From Candidatus Gastranaerophilales bacterium (GTDB taxonomy: Bacteria; Cyanobacteriota; Vampirovibrionia; Gastranaerophilales; Gastranaerophilaceae), in the NCBI GenBank assembly GCA_028693235.1, contig JAQUVW010000002.1, positions 255,298 to 319,297 on the forward strand: a stretch of DNA of 64,000 bases. The letters run 5' to 3'. The first letter of the stretch is position 1, and the number at the start of each line of letters is the position of its first letter. The notes below the pieces were generated by a model. That model was not told where the DNA came from and searched no databases. It worked only from the letters and a program-made list of their open reading frames with translations. Below, one piece after another: positions 24,550-32,334 of the stretch. The position numbers and the translations under genes were made by a program.

Positions 24550-24747
24550 GGGCGTATAGCTCAGTTGCTCCAGTGAGGTTGAGCCTCAAGGTAGAATAGA
24601 TATTGCTCTACCAACTGGGTCAGAAAATGAAAATTAAATAAATGGTGTGGGCGTTTAGCTCAGTTGCCCCAGTGAGGTTGAGCCTCACGGTAGAACAGAT
24701 ATAGCTCTGCCAACTGGGTCAGAAAATGAAAATTAAATAAATGGTGT
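24550..24747 (+). repeat. Two 99-bp tRNA-mimicking structured repeats
   Basis: Copies start at 24550 and 24649; the true tRNA starts exactly 99 bases later at 24748. Each copy begins with the first 18 bases of tRNA-Val (GGGCGTWTAGCTCAGTTG) and then diverges. Each can fold as a three-way junction: CTCAGTT with AACTGGG (one G-U), TGAGG with CCTCA around a TTGAG loop, and GGTAGA with TCTACC (copy 1) or TCTGCC (copy 2, one G-U), so differences between the copies keep the pairing. The 3' arm (GCTCTACCAACTG) is the exact reverse complement of the tRNA D-arm. They cannot make mature tRNA, since anticodon and T arms are missing. Confidence 0.85.
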
Positions 24748-24823
24748 GGGCGTTTAGCTCAGTTGGTAGAGCGCTTCCCTTACAAGGAAGATGTCGGGAG
24801 TTCGAGCCTCTCAACGCCCACCA
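24748..24823 (+). tRNA. tRNA-Val (anticodon UAC)
   Basis: A complete 76-base tRNA with encoded CCA. The acceptor stem GGGCGTT pairs with AACGCCC. The D-arm is AGCTCAGTTGGTAGAGCG, the anticodon stem CTTCC/GGAAG encloses CTTACAA (anticodon TAC, reads GUA valine codons), and the T-arm is GGGAG-TTCGAGC-CTCTC with one G-U. The island to the right begins shortly after its 3' end, a typical tRNA insertion site. Confidence 0.97.
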
Positions 24824-24827
24824 TTTC

Positions 24828-24855
24828 AAAAGAGACGACTTAGGTCGTCTCTTTT
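24828..24855 (+). terminator. Rho-independent terminator of tRNA-Val
   Basis: AAAAGAGACGAC at 24828-24839 pairs perfectly with GTCGTCTCTTTT at 24844-24855 around a TTAG loop, ending in TTTT. It begins 5 bases after the CCA end. Confidence 0.9.
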
Positions 24856-24969
24856 GGTGTTATAACAAGCATTCTTCGCAGTATAATGAGTTCTAACAAT
24901 ACAACACCAAAACAAATCTTAAAACGTTTACGATGTGTCAGGGAGTTTGACAGAAAGTATCACGAGTTT

Positions 24970-25026
24970 GACAAAACGAAGCGACGAGGAACGAGTCGGC
25001 GGAGCTTGTCTGCCTTGTGCTGACAT
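24970..25026 (+). repeat. Dispersed GC-richer element, copy A
   Basis: About 57 bases running from GACAAAACGA to GAGCTTGTCTGCCTTGTGC followed by TGACAT. The same ends occur in copy B at 43241-43300, where the element interrupts a pseudogene. It is notably richer in G and C than its surroundings. Just upstream, GAGTTTGACA occurs twice 21 bases apart (from about 24948 and 24964). The rest of 24856-25043 contains no gene. Confidence 0.7.
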
Positions 25027-25043
25027 GTTAGTCGGAAGAAATA

Positions 25044-25367
25044 TTAGCAAAATCCTATCAATTTTTTTGTAATTTCTAAAATTCTTGGTTTTAAATTTGT
25101 TTTCATTGATTCATCAAAACCCATTCCGTAATCAATTTGAATAATATCAAAATGTTTAATATCAAAAGGTGTTTTGTCTAATGAATTATCTTTATTTTTA
25201 ATAAGTAAAACTTTACTTTTACCAAAAGCCCTACCAAGTTCAAACATTACATTTGGATTAACATTTAATTTTCTATGTTCGGAAATATCAGCTATAAATA
25301 TATCACATTCATTTATTTGTTTATCCATATTTGATAAGATATCAGTACTCTCTGCTTTATAAGTCAT
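25044..25367 (-). CDS. TIR/nucleoside-deoxyribosyltransferase-like fragment
   Basis: A 107-residue protein with the core NECDIFIADISEHRKLNVNPNVMFELGRAFGK, then VLLIKNKD and TPFDIKHFDIIQIDYG. This IADIS...NPNVMFELG pattern marks the TIR-like/NDT-like Rossmann proteins found in bacterial defence genes, several of which cleave NAD or bind nucleotides. The N-terminal strand is missing. The frame stays open for 28 more codons upstream (to 25451) with protein-like sequence (ESIIDELKQENDVLN, KLCLYPI) but no ATG, GTG or TTG, and no ribosome site precedes the ATG. It may be a 5'-truncated gene, or read by frameshifting from the gene before it. It ends the R-M operon. Confidence 0.55.
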   Translation of the reverse strand: MTYKAESTDILSNMDKQINECDIFIADISEHRKLNVNPNVMFELGRAFGKSKVLLIKNKDNSLDKTPFDIKHFDIIQIDYGMGFDESMKTNLKPRILEITKKLIGFC

Positions 25368-25435
25368 TATCGGATATAAACATAATTTACCATTTAAAAC
25401 GTCATTTTCTTGCTTTAATTCATCAATAATAGATT

Positions 25436-27667
25436 CTATAGTTTTATTAAATTATCATACATTTTATCGGCAGAATTAAATGAGTTTGAGTCATGTTGAA
25501 AATATTCTGTTAAAGAATTAGCATTAGATAAAAAATTAATTGCATTTTCAATATTACCATTTTCTTTATATAAAGAATAAAACACAAATTGAGGGAAACA
25601 TCTAAACTTTTCTCGCAAGTATTTAAATCTATCCTTCTGAGATAATATTTCTTGAGTACCAGTTAAAAATGCTTCAAATTTTTCTTTTCCAAAAGACAAG
25701 TTTTCTTGTTGTTCGTTAGTTCGTTGTTCCTCTTTTAAAATAATTTCTAAAATATTTAGAATTTGAGTTTTTGCATTTTCTTTGTTTTGGCTATTTTTAT
25801 AATATTCTTTTTTGAAAAGTTTGTGGCTTTCGAATTCTTTTCTAAAATGACGAATATATGGCAATAAAACATTTGCTTTTTCTAATTCATGATTCTCCCA
25901 AGTATTAGCATCAACTAGCCCTTTTAAATTTTCTTCAGTAGTTAGTTTTTTAGCTTTACTATTCAAAAAATAAAACAAAAATGCTTCGTCATCTACATTA
26001 ATATCAGATTTTTCCCAAACGATTATAGAAAATGGTATATAAATCTTTTTATCTTTTGTTGCTTCTAATCTATGATTACCGTCAATTCTATATAGTTGAT
26101 TTTTGTTTACTGTAAGTTGCCAATGCTCCAAATTATCAATTTCACCTTGTTGTGTTTCTGTAAAAGTGCCAGATAATTTTATAGGTTCAAATTTTTGGTA
26201 TCCTCGGGCAACTAAAGTAACTTCCGGTAAATATTTTGCAGAAGTTTTCATGCTATTAACAAATGATTCTAATGCTTTTAAATGTTTCGGCTGTTTATCT
26301 CTTTGATAATTTTCATCAGCTTTTGAAAAATCAGCTAACTTAGAAGCATCTACAAATCCTCTTAAAACTTTAATACCGTCTTTTACTTTATAGCCTTTAA
26401 TTTTGATTCTTTTTAAATCTTCTCCACTTGGTAATTCTATTTCTCCACAATTTTGACCTAATATACCTTCAAATGTATATGTTTTTTCATCATTTTGCTC
26501 AGCAGTTATTTCTTCTTGGTCTGAATTAATGGCATTAAGAGCTTTGGTTGATTGCTGAAATGCATCTACAAGGGCAGTGTTCATTGAGTGAGTAGCATTT
26601 TGAGTAGCTTTTACGATTGCCGGATTTATAGTATTAATGGCATTAAAACCAATTTGAGAATTATTTAAAGCAACAGAATTTGTATTTATAAAATTTTGCC
26701 AAGCTTTAACACTTGGAACCCCAGTTAATAGTTGAGCCAATTTGCCAGCAGCAGAATCACACATAAGATTTGCTGTTGCGGAACCTGATAATTGTTGAGC
26801 TATTTTTAATGCAACTGAATTTAACCCCGTAATTTTTTGAGCATTATTAATTAAATTAATTTGTTTTACTATATTTTGTGAATATAATTCAGGATGAATT
26901 GCAAGTTTTAGCAAAGCAGAAGATAACCTTGGTACGACATTACCATAAGTATTGACAAGTTCTTGGTCAGAGAGATCCTTAAGTGGTTTGTTTGGACAAT
27001 ATGAATAATTTTCTTCAAGATATTTTATTCCGTTTTCTGTAATAAAATTTTTAATACCAATTTTTTCATTTTCATTTACATATTTCGTTCCATAACGATA
27101 TGTTGTCAATTCGTTTTTAAAAAGCTCCTGATTAATAACATATTCCAAATGATATCCAGAATTTGGAATATATTTTGATTCAATTTCCCTAATCTTTCCT
27201 CTAACTGTATATAAAGTGTAGGGCTTACTTTTATGATCAAATAAAAGGCATGGCTCTTGCGATAATTCATAAAAGAATATTAATATTTCTTTTTTAATCT
27301 GATTATATTTTTCTTCAATAGTCAAATTTTTAGGAGCTTTTTTAATCAAATCTTCCACTGTTAATATTTTTTCATTTTCTTCGATACTATTTTTTATTGA
27401 ATTATTATCTGTAAGCTTTTTTTCTACTTCTTTTATTCCCTTTTCTGTCAATTCAATTGTTTTGTGATTTTCTAATTTGATTCCCGGACTAAAAACATTA
27501 AGTTCTTGAGTACCTGTAATCAATTCTTCCTTAAATAGTTCTTCAAGAGCATTGTCGGCTTGTTTTTCATATCCATGCGACATTTCTTTCATTTCATCAA
27601 TGTTTATTGGTAAATTTGCTAAAAATTGTTTTTTAAAATAATCTAAAAATATAGTTTTAAAATCCAT
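25436..27667 (-). CDS. DGQHR/DndB-like protein of the R-M operon
   Basis: A 743-residue protein. Residues about 440-620 look like a ParB/DGQHR-type domain: LRGFVDASKLADFSKADENYQRD, then YRIDGNHRLEAT (about 525-536, the DGxHR signature), and FLFYFLNSKAKKLTTEENLKGLVD. This type of domain occurs in DndB and other proteins linked to DNA modification or restriction. The N-terminus resembles a winged helix (ELTEKGIKEVEKKL). The centre (about 250-390) is Asn/Ala-rich and helical, with repeats such as INTINPAIVKATQNATHSMNTAL. Its ATG overlaps the hsdS stop (TAATG), so it is part of the R-M operon. Function unknown; recognition or control of modified DNA is plausible. Confidence 0.65.
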   Translation of the reverse strand: MDFKTIFLDYFKKQFLANLPINIDEMKEMSHGYEKQADNALEELFKEELITGTQELNVFSPGIKLENHKTIELTEKGIKEVEKKLTDNNSIKNSIEENEKILTVEDLIKKAPKNLTIEEKYNQIKKEILIFFYELSQEPCLLFDHKSKPYTLYTVRGKIREIESKYIPNSGYHLEYVINQELFKNELTTYRYGTKYVNENEKIGIKNFITENGIKYLEENYSYCPNKPLKDLSDQELVNTYGNVVPRLSSALLKLAIHPELYSQNIVKQINLINNAQKITGLNSVALKIAQQLSGSATANLMCDSAAGKLAQLLTGVPSVKAWQNFINTNSVALNNSQIGFNAINTINPAIVKATQNATHSMNTALVDAFQQSTKALNAINSDQEEITAEQNDEKTYTFEGILGQNCGEIELPSGEDLKRIKIKGYKVKDGIKVLRGFVDASKLADFSKADENYQRDKQPKHLKALESFVNSMKTSAKYLPEVTLVARGYQKFEPIKLSGTFTETQQGEIDNLEHWQLTVNKNQLYRIDGNHRLEATKDKKIYIPFSIIVWEKSDINVDDEAFLFYFLNSKAKKLTTEENLKGLVDANTWENHELEKANVLLPYIRHFRKEFESHKLFKKEYYKNSQNKENAKTQILNILEIILKEEQRTNEQQENLSFGKEKFEAFLTGTQEILSQKDRFKYLREKFRCFPQFVFYSLYKENGNIENAINFLSNANSLTEYFQHDSNSFNSADKMYDNLIKL

Positions 27668-29013
27668 TATTCAAACAATTCCTTTTCGAATTCTTGTTGT
27701 GCAAGTGTGCGACTATTTTCGACCTGTTTATTAAGGCATTTTATCTTATCTTGTATCAAAGCTATATGTTCTACTATTTTATTTTGTATTTCTATGGGCG
27801 GAATAACCATTGGACTCTCTAAATATTCATTACTGTTTATATTTGGTTGAGCATTTGCTCTTTGATTTGATGAAATCCAAGTTTTATATGCTTTTGATTT
27901 TGAATAATATAAAATATATTCAGGTATTACCTTTGCTATATCAAGATTAAATTTTATTAAATAGCCCGCATACATGCATTTCCCTAAAATATTTTTATAT
28001 AAAAAAGTTTTTCCAACAGTATTTCCTGATCGAGCTATTAAAAAATCATTGTCTTTTAATAAATATTTAGAATCAACTTTTTCTGCAGAAACAATATCAT
28101 TGTTTAAAGAACCATCTTCATTTATATCGGTAATTCTTATATAACGAACATCTGTTTTTATTTTTACGCCTTTTTCTCCGGCTCCATACATCGGCTTACC
28201 AACTACTATATCTTTAAATTTTGATATTTTATATTTTTGAGAGGAAAGAGAACTTGTATTATTATAAATATCCCATCTGTTTAATTGTGATAATTTGCAA
28301 ATACTCCATATATTATTTTTTTCAAAACAATTATTAACTATTTTTAACCCAAGTTCGTTTTGTAAATACTTTTCTATATCATCTTCAAGTTGTTTTGCTT
28401 GCTGTTCTTGTTTTTTAGCTAATTTTATTTTTTCATTATACTTATCAACAATTTCTTGTTGTTTTGATAATGAAGGTAGAGGAAACATAATATTCCCCAT
28501 CGAAGTAAATGAAAGAGTTTGTCTGACTGAACCCGTTGTATTTTCACGAATTAGTTCATTAAATTTATTTGTTGTGAATAAAATATATAAAAATTCTGGC
28601 AATAAATCTTTTTTACAACTAAATACAACATAAGCAGGGCTTATATATTTATATTTTTGTTCTTTAGTTTTTAAACCAATAGAACCAACATTTATACGAT
28701 ATGGATTATATGCGAGAAAACCATTTTTTACAATTTTGTACGGTTGATTGATTTTAGAACCTTCTTCAACATATGCATCAAATAAACCTGTTTTATTATT
28801 AACACCTAAAATTTCAAATTTTTCATTTGGAAAGTCAAAAGGCTTTATTTTTTGACTTTCTTCTACTATATAATCTGACAATTTTACAATATTATGATTT
28901 GAAATAATGGAATTTGAAGCGTATCGCTTATAATCCCAAAGTGATAAGAATGAAAAATTTATAAAATTTAAATATGAAAATTCTGCATTATTCATTAATA
29001 ATTTGTTCCTCAT
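27667..29013 (-). CDS. hsdS: Type I-style restriction specificity subunit (HsdS)
   Basis: A 448-residue specificity subunit with two target-recognition domains and two conserved coiled-coil spacers. The first TRD ends in PLPSLSKQQEIVDKYNEKIKLAKKQEQQAKQLEDDIEKYL and the second in PPIEIQNKIVEHIALIQDKIKCLNKQVENSR. The half-TRD signatures SFTSMGNIMFPLPS and NSNEYLESPMVIPPIEI are typical. It would direct the methylase-nuclease to a two-part DNA site. It overlaps the upstream methylase gene by 26 bases and the downstream DGQHR gene by 1 base. Confidence 0.92.
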   Translation of the reverse strand: MRNKLLMNNAEFSYLNFINFSFLSLWDYKRYASNSIISNHNIVKLSDYIVEESQKIKPFDFPNEKFEILGVNNKTGLFDAYVEEGSKINQPYKIVKNGFLAYNPYRINVGSIGLKTKEQKYKYISPAYVVFSCKKDLLPEFLYILFTTNKFNELIRENTTGSVRQTLSFTSMGNIMFPLPSLSKQQEIVDKYNEKIKLAKKQEQQAKQLEDDIEKYLQNELGLKIVNNCFEKNNIWSICKLSQLNRWDIYNNTSSLSSQKYKISKFKDIVVGKPMYGAGEKGVKIKTDVRYIRITDINEDGSLNNDIVSAEKVDSKYLLKDNDFLIARSGNTVGKTFLYKNILGKCMYAGYLIKFNLDIAKVIPEYILYYSKSKAYKTWISSNQRANAQPNINSNEYLESPMVIPPIEIQNKIVEHIALIQDKIKCLNKQVENSRTLAQQEFEKELFE

Positions 29014-31321
29014 TATTTATAATGCGTAACAAATTATTATCTTGTAATTTATAAGAAACATTTACGCTATTATCTTCCCACAAATTCTTTTCTTTTCGGT
29101 ATATTTTGAATTCCTTTGCGACGTCAACAAGTTCATTCTCGCATTGTCCGCCGGTTGTTGTAATACCTGCTTTTTCAACTTGCACAATTGGTATTTCATA
29201 GTCAAATAATTCTTTAATTTTGTCTTTTCCTATGGCTTCCATTTGTTTTAAAAATTCTTTGTCAAAAAGTTTTTTACATTGTTTTTCTAATACATTTAAT
29301 GCAACTATTGATTTTTTCGAAGGTAAATTTAATAAAATAATTTTGTCTTTTTCTGTTTTAAAATAAGTATCGATTTCTTTTTGAACTTTTGTATTTATTT
29401 CCTCTTCAACTTTTGCTTTTATTTCAGCATATTGTTTTTCTTCTTGTTCTGTAAATTTCTTGAAAAACAATAAACTAGGTTTAATTGTAGCACCTGAGGC
29501 AATAAACACATCAGACGGAATAGAAGTGATTAAAAGAATTTTTGCCTTGGATTCAAAATAATCTCTAATTTTTTGTAAGTTTGAATTATTTAAAACACCT
29601 TCAGGAAGAACTATTCCCATTCTTCCACCTTTTTTAAGAAGATTTAAACATCTTTCCATAAATAACACTTCTGTAAGCCCACTAACTTTACCTAAATCAA
29701 ATCTATCTAGGACTTTTTGACCTTCATCTATAGCATTATTTAATTCATTAATTTGTTTAACGCAATCTTCTCCGTAGCGTTCCTCATATTCTTTTAATTT
29801 TTCATCATCATAAAATCTGTCAGTTTCACTAAGTTTGTAATCTTTTTCAACACGCGCTCCGAAAGGTGGATTTGTTAATATAACATCAAATCGTCCTTCA
29901 AAAATCCCGTTAATATTTATTAGTCCATCGTGATGATGAACACCACCGTGACCATCACCGTGCATTATCATATTCATTTTTGATGTTCTTGCCATTCTTG
30001 GATTTGCATCAGTTCCATAAATACAACTTGAAGATAGTTTTGAAATTCTTCTGTTTCGTTCGGTTTCAGATTGTTTTGAGTATGCCTTATTAGGGACATT
30101 AATATCTGAGTTTAATTTCTTTAAAATTTCATTATATTTTTCATTAACTTCAGATTGTTGTTCCTCTGTCATTTTTTCATATTCATCATTAAATAATTTT
30201 GATTTCAATAATTTTTTATTTTCTTCAACGTCTTTTTCGATTTTATCTCTTATATATTCAAAAGATTTAATCAAAAAACCTCCGGAGCCACAAGTCGGAT
30301 CGCATACAGTTTCTCCCTCTTGTGGGTCCAGTACTTCAACCATAAAGTCAACAATAGTTCTTGGAGTAAAGAATTGCCCCAATTCGCCTCTAAAAGTTGT
30401 ACCCAAAAAATGTTCAAATGCGATACCTTTAACGTCATCAGAGGTTGCAGACAAATTATATTTTTCCAATTCTTTAACAATTTGCTCAAAACTGTATTGC
30501 TTAATTTTTATTGTCTCAAAAGAATCAAATAATTTATCTTCTGCAAATTCATCCTTGGTACCTTTAAAAAGATATTGCATATAAGGAATTTGATCTTCTT
30601 CTCTTAAATGTTTTTTGATATTTTTTTCGTAATTTTTCTCATCTCGCTGAAATTTATCCAATGAAAATAAAACATCTTCATCGGGGTTACGTTCATATCT
30701 TATTTTCATAAATAAAATTTTACTTATTTCATCAAACGCAGCCTCTGGAGATAATTTATCATTATTTCTAATTATACAATGACATTTGAATAATAGTTTA
30801 GCAAATTCATCTCTTGAAAAAGCCTTAGTCTGTGATAACAATTTGTTTATTTTTTTCTCATCATTAATAATTGAAGCATTTGGTATGTCTATGATTTCGT
30901 CTAAATCTTTTGGTAATGATTCTTTATCAACTTTGAAAAACTTAGTTTCTTTTTCATTTGTTGTAACAAAGAAATTCGCGCCAGACCAAGCCGCATAATT
31001 TGCACCTTGATAATAATCCTCTTGTCTGATTTTAACTGTTTCAGCTTTGCATTCTATCACAATAAATGCTGATTTTTTCTTTTGCTTATCTTCTTTTGAT
31101 TTCCATATAACAATATCTGCTCGGGCTTTTCCTTGTCCTCGATGGGAATTATTTACTTTTAATTCTTCGTCCATTTGCTCAAGAGTATATCCATAAAAAT
31201 TTATTAAACGGCAAATATAATTTTGTCTAACTATTTCTTCAGGAGTCAAAACAAGCCACTTATCTCTTAATGGCGAAAAAATCTTATTATTATCAATTTG
31301 AACTTCCATTTTTAATGCCAT
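28988..31321 (-). CDS. Nuclease-methyltransferase fusion (HsdR-N + HsdM)
   Basis: A 777-residue protein. Residues about 10-165 resemble the HsdR N-terminal PD-(D/E)XK nuclease: RADIVIW (Asp) and AFIVIECKAE (Glu-x-Lys), then QGANYAAWSGANFFVTTNE. After a helical HsdM-like region comes the N6-adenine methylase: GQFFTPRTIVDFMVEVLDP, motif I CDPTCGSGGFLIKSF (about 340) and motif IV ILTNPPFGARV (about 483). With hsdS next to it and no separate HsdR helicase in the window, it resembles BcgI-like (type IIB/IIG) systems in which one chain cuts and methylates. The ATG at 31321 follows GAGG; an in-frame GTG lies four codons upstream. Confidence 0.88.
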   Translation of the reverse strand: MALKMEVQIDNNKIFSPLRDKWLVLTPEEIVRQNYICRLINFYGYTLEQMDEELKVNNSHRGQGKARADIVIWKSKEDKQKKKSAFIVIECKAETVKIRQEDYYQGANYAAWSGANFFVTTNEKETKFFKVDKESLPKDLDEIIDIPNASIINDEKKINKLLSQTKAFSRDEFAKLLFKCHCIIRNNDKLSPEAAFDEISKILFMKIRYERNPDEDVLFSLDKFQRDEKNYEKNIKKHLREEDQIPYMQYLFKGTKDEFAEDKLFDSFETIKIKQYSFEQIVKELEKYNLSATSDDVKGIAFEHFLGTTFRGELGQFFTPRTIVDFMVEVLDPQEGETVCDPTCGSGGFLIKSFEYIRDKIEKDVEENKKLLKSKLFNDEYEKMTEEQQSEVNEKYNEILKKLNSDINVPNKAYSKQSETERNRRISKLSSSCIYGTDANPRMARTSKMNMIMHGDGHGGVHHHDGLININGIFEGRFDVILTNPPFGARVEKDYKLSETDRFYDDEKLKEYEERYGEDCVKQINELNNAIDEGQKVLDRFDLGKVSGLTEVLFMERCLNLLKKGGRMGIVLPEGVLNNSNLQKIRDYFESKAKILLITSIPSDVFIASGATIKPSLLFFKKFTEQEEKQYAEIKAKVEEEINTKVQKEIDTYFKTEKDKIILLNLPSKKSIVALNVLEKQCKKLFDKEFLKQMEAIGKDKIKELFDYEIPIVQVEKAGITTTGGQCENELVDVAKEFKIYRKEKNLWEDNSVNVSYKLQDNNLLRIINNEEQIINE

Positions 31322-31416
31322 AGAACACCTCACTATAAGAATTATCTTACCATGAAAAATCTTAAATGCATTTGATTGTAAACGATTGCGTATTATAATT
31401 TATTTTTTTAAACAAT

Positions 31417-31456
31417 GTTTAAACGTGTTTTAAAAGTCGTTTAAAAGGTGTTTAAA
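31417..31456. promoter_or_regulatory. Four phased GTTTAAA-type boxes
   Basis: GTTTAAAC (31417), GTTTTAAAA (31427), GTTTAAAA (31439) and GTTTAAAA (31450) are spaced 10, 12 and 11 bases, about one helical turn. They lie in the divergent region between the R-M operon and a small gene, so they may be a cooperative operator. One stretch, 31432-31451, also matches 17 of 20 positions of the transposon-end site at 37012. Confidence 0.55.
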
Positions 31457-31551
31457 AATATTGTGTTGAAATGATTCTGTTTTGACACAAAGTGTTGATT
31501 TTCTTTCACTTGCAATCGATTAATGTGATTGTAAATGAAAGGATTTTTACT

Positions 31552-31746
31552 ATGGATATTGCACTTGGAACAAAGATTTTAAACCTAAAAACACAAGAAA
31601 TCGGACTACTAATCAAAACTTGGAAAAATAAATTTACAGATGACATTGTCAATTTCGCCACTTGCGTTGATAAAAACGGAAAACGATACAACATTGAGCT
31701 TGATAATCTTGCGCCGTTGGAGGACTATGATGAGATTGAAAAATAA
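31552..31746 (+). CDS. Small hypothetical protein, 64 residues
   Basis: Not recognised. It reads like a small beta-rich domain: MDIALGTKILNLKTQEIGLLIKTW, then FATCVDKNGKRYNIELDNLAPLEDYD. The KGK/T-x-E-x-G pattern resembles small SH3-like accessory-gene proteins. The ATG at 31552 follows GAAAGGA by 8 bases; the 20 codons upstream are excluded. The next gene overlaps its end by 20 bases, supporting expression. Confidence 0.65.
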   Translation: MDIALGTKILNLKTQEIGLLIKTWKNKFTDDIVNFATCVDKNGKRYNIELDNLAPLEDYDEIEK

Positions 31747-31963
31747 AAGAACCGGAGAAGTGTTAGAAATTACCTATCCTGAATTCCGTAATAAATTTGC
31801 TAAAGAAATCCAATCCGCATTTGAGAATTTTCGTCAAACTGAACTCGCAAAAACCTTCTACAACTACCCTGATGACAATATGATTGAGTCAAGGTTTTAT
31901 TTTCAACTCCGTTATAATTTCAACAGCCACACAAATTCTGTTTGGTATATTGAGGAAATTTAA
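31727..31963 (+). CDS. Small hypothetical protein, 78 residues
   Basis: Not recognised. N-terminus MMRLKNKRTGEVLEITYPEF resembles a short beta-hairpin (KNKRTGEVLEI), followed by a helix (FRNKFAKEIQSAFENFRQ) and an aromatic tail. A GGAGG site, located inside the previous gene, is 3 bases before the ATG at 31727, so the pair is coupled. Its last 4 bases overlap a convergent gene. Confidence 0.65.
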   Translation: MMRLKNKRTGEVLEITYPEFRNKFAKEIQSAFENFRQTELAKTFYNYPDDNMIESRFYFQLRYNFNSHTNSVWYIEEI

Positions 31964-32283
31964 TTATTACATCTATCGAGTACAATTTTGCAAAAAGCTG
32001 CAGATTCTCGGATTTTTTTTAATTCTTTTTCGTTCTTAATTTGTAATTCGGCAATTTCTGATAAAACATCAATCGCAATTTTACACTTGTATTTTTCAGG
32101 TTTATGGTCATTTATCCCTTTAATAGCTAAACAAAGTTTATTTAAAACATCAATTGTAATCCTATATCTTTCCAAATTACAATTAAAATGATTTTCAATA
32201 AATTTGATAACAAAGCCAACAAAATCTAGAGCTTGTTCAAGATTTATTATTCTATTTTGAAATTTTAATGAAAATTTTAGCAT
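31960..32283 (-). CDS. Hypothetical helical protein, possibly leaderless
   Basis: Not recognised. 107 residues from the preferred ATG at 32283: mainly amphipathic helix (INLEQALDFVGFVIKFIENHFN, IAIDVLSEIAELQIKNEKELKKI). An extended -10 box, TGCTATAAT on the minus strand (32290-32298), ends 6-7 bases before this ATG, so transcription would begin at or very near the A of ATG with no ribosome site, consistent with a leaderless mRNA. It could be a four-helix-bundle (23S-IVP/avd-like) protein; this is only a shape argument. Confidence 0.55.
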   Translation of the reverse strand: MLKFSLKFQNRIINLEQALDFVGFVIKFIENHFNCNLERYRITIDVLNKLCLAIKGINDHKPEKYKCKIAIDVLSEIAELQIKNEKELKKIRESAAFCKIVLDRCNN

Positions 32284-32289
32284 AAACCA

Positions 32290-32315
32290 ATTATAGCACA
32301 TGTTTTTGCTATAAT
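32290..32315. promoter_or_regulatory. Face-to-face extended -10 promoters in a perfect palindrome
   Basis: ATTATAGCA (32290-32298) and TGCTATAAT (32307-32315) are exact inverted copies with an 8-base spacer. Each is a TGn-TATAAT extended -10, one driving the GIY-YIG gene to the right, the other the helical protein gene to the left. Firing of one should hinder the other. Confidence 0.75.
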
Positions 32316-32334
32316 ATTTCAATGAGGTGGAAAT

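Noticed and set aside
25044-31321. Complete classical type I R-M system
   Set aside because: No HsdR motor subunit with helicase motifs is present; the nuclease is fused to the methylase, so a BcgI-like type fits better.
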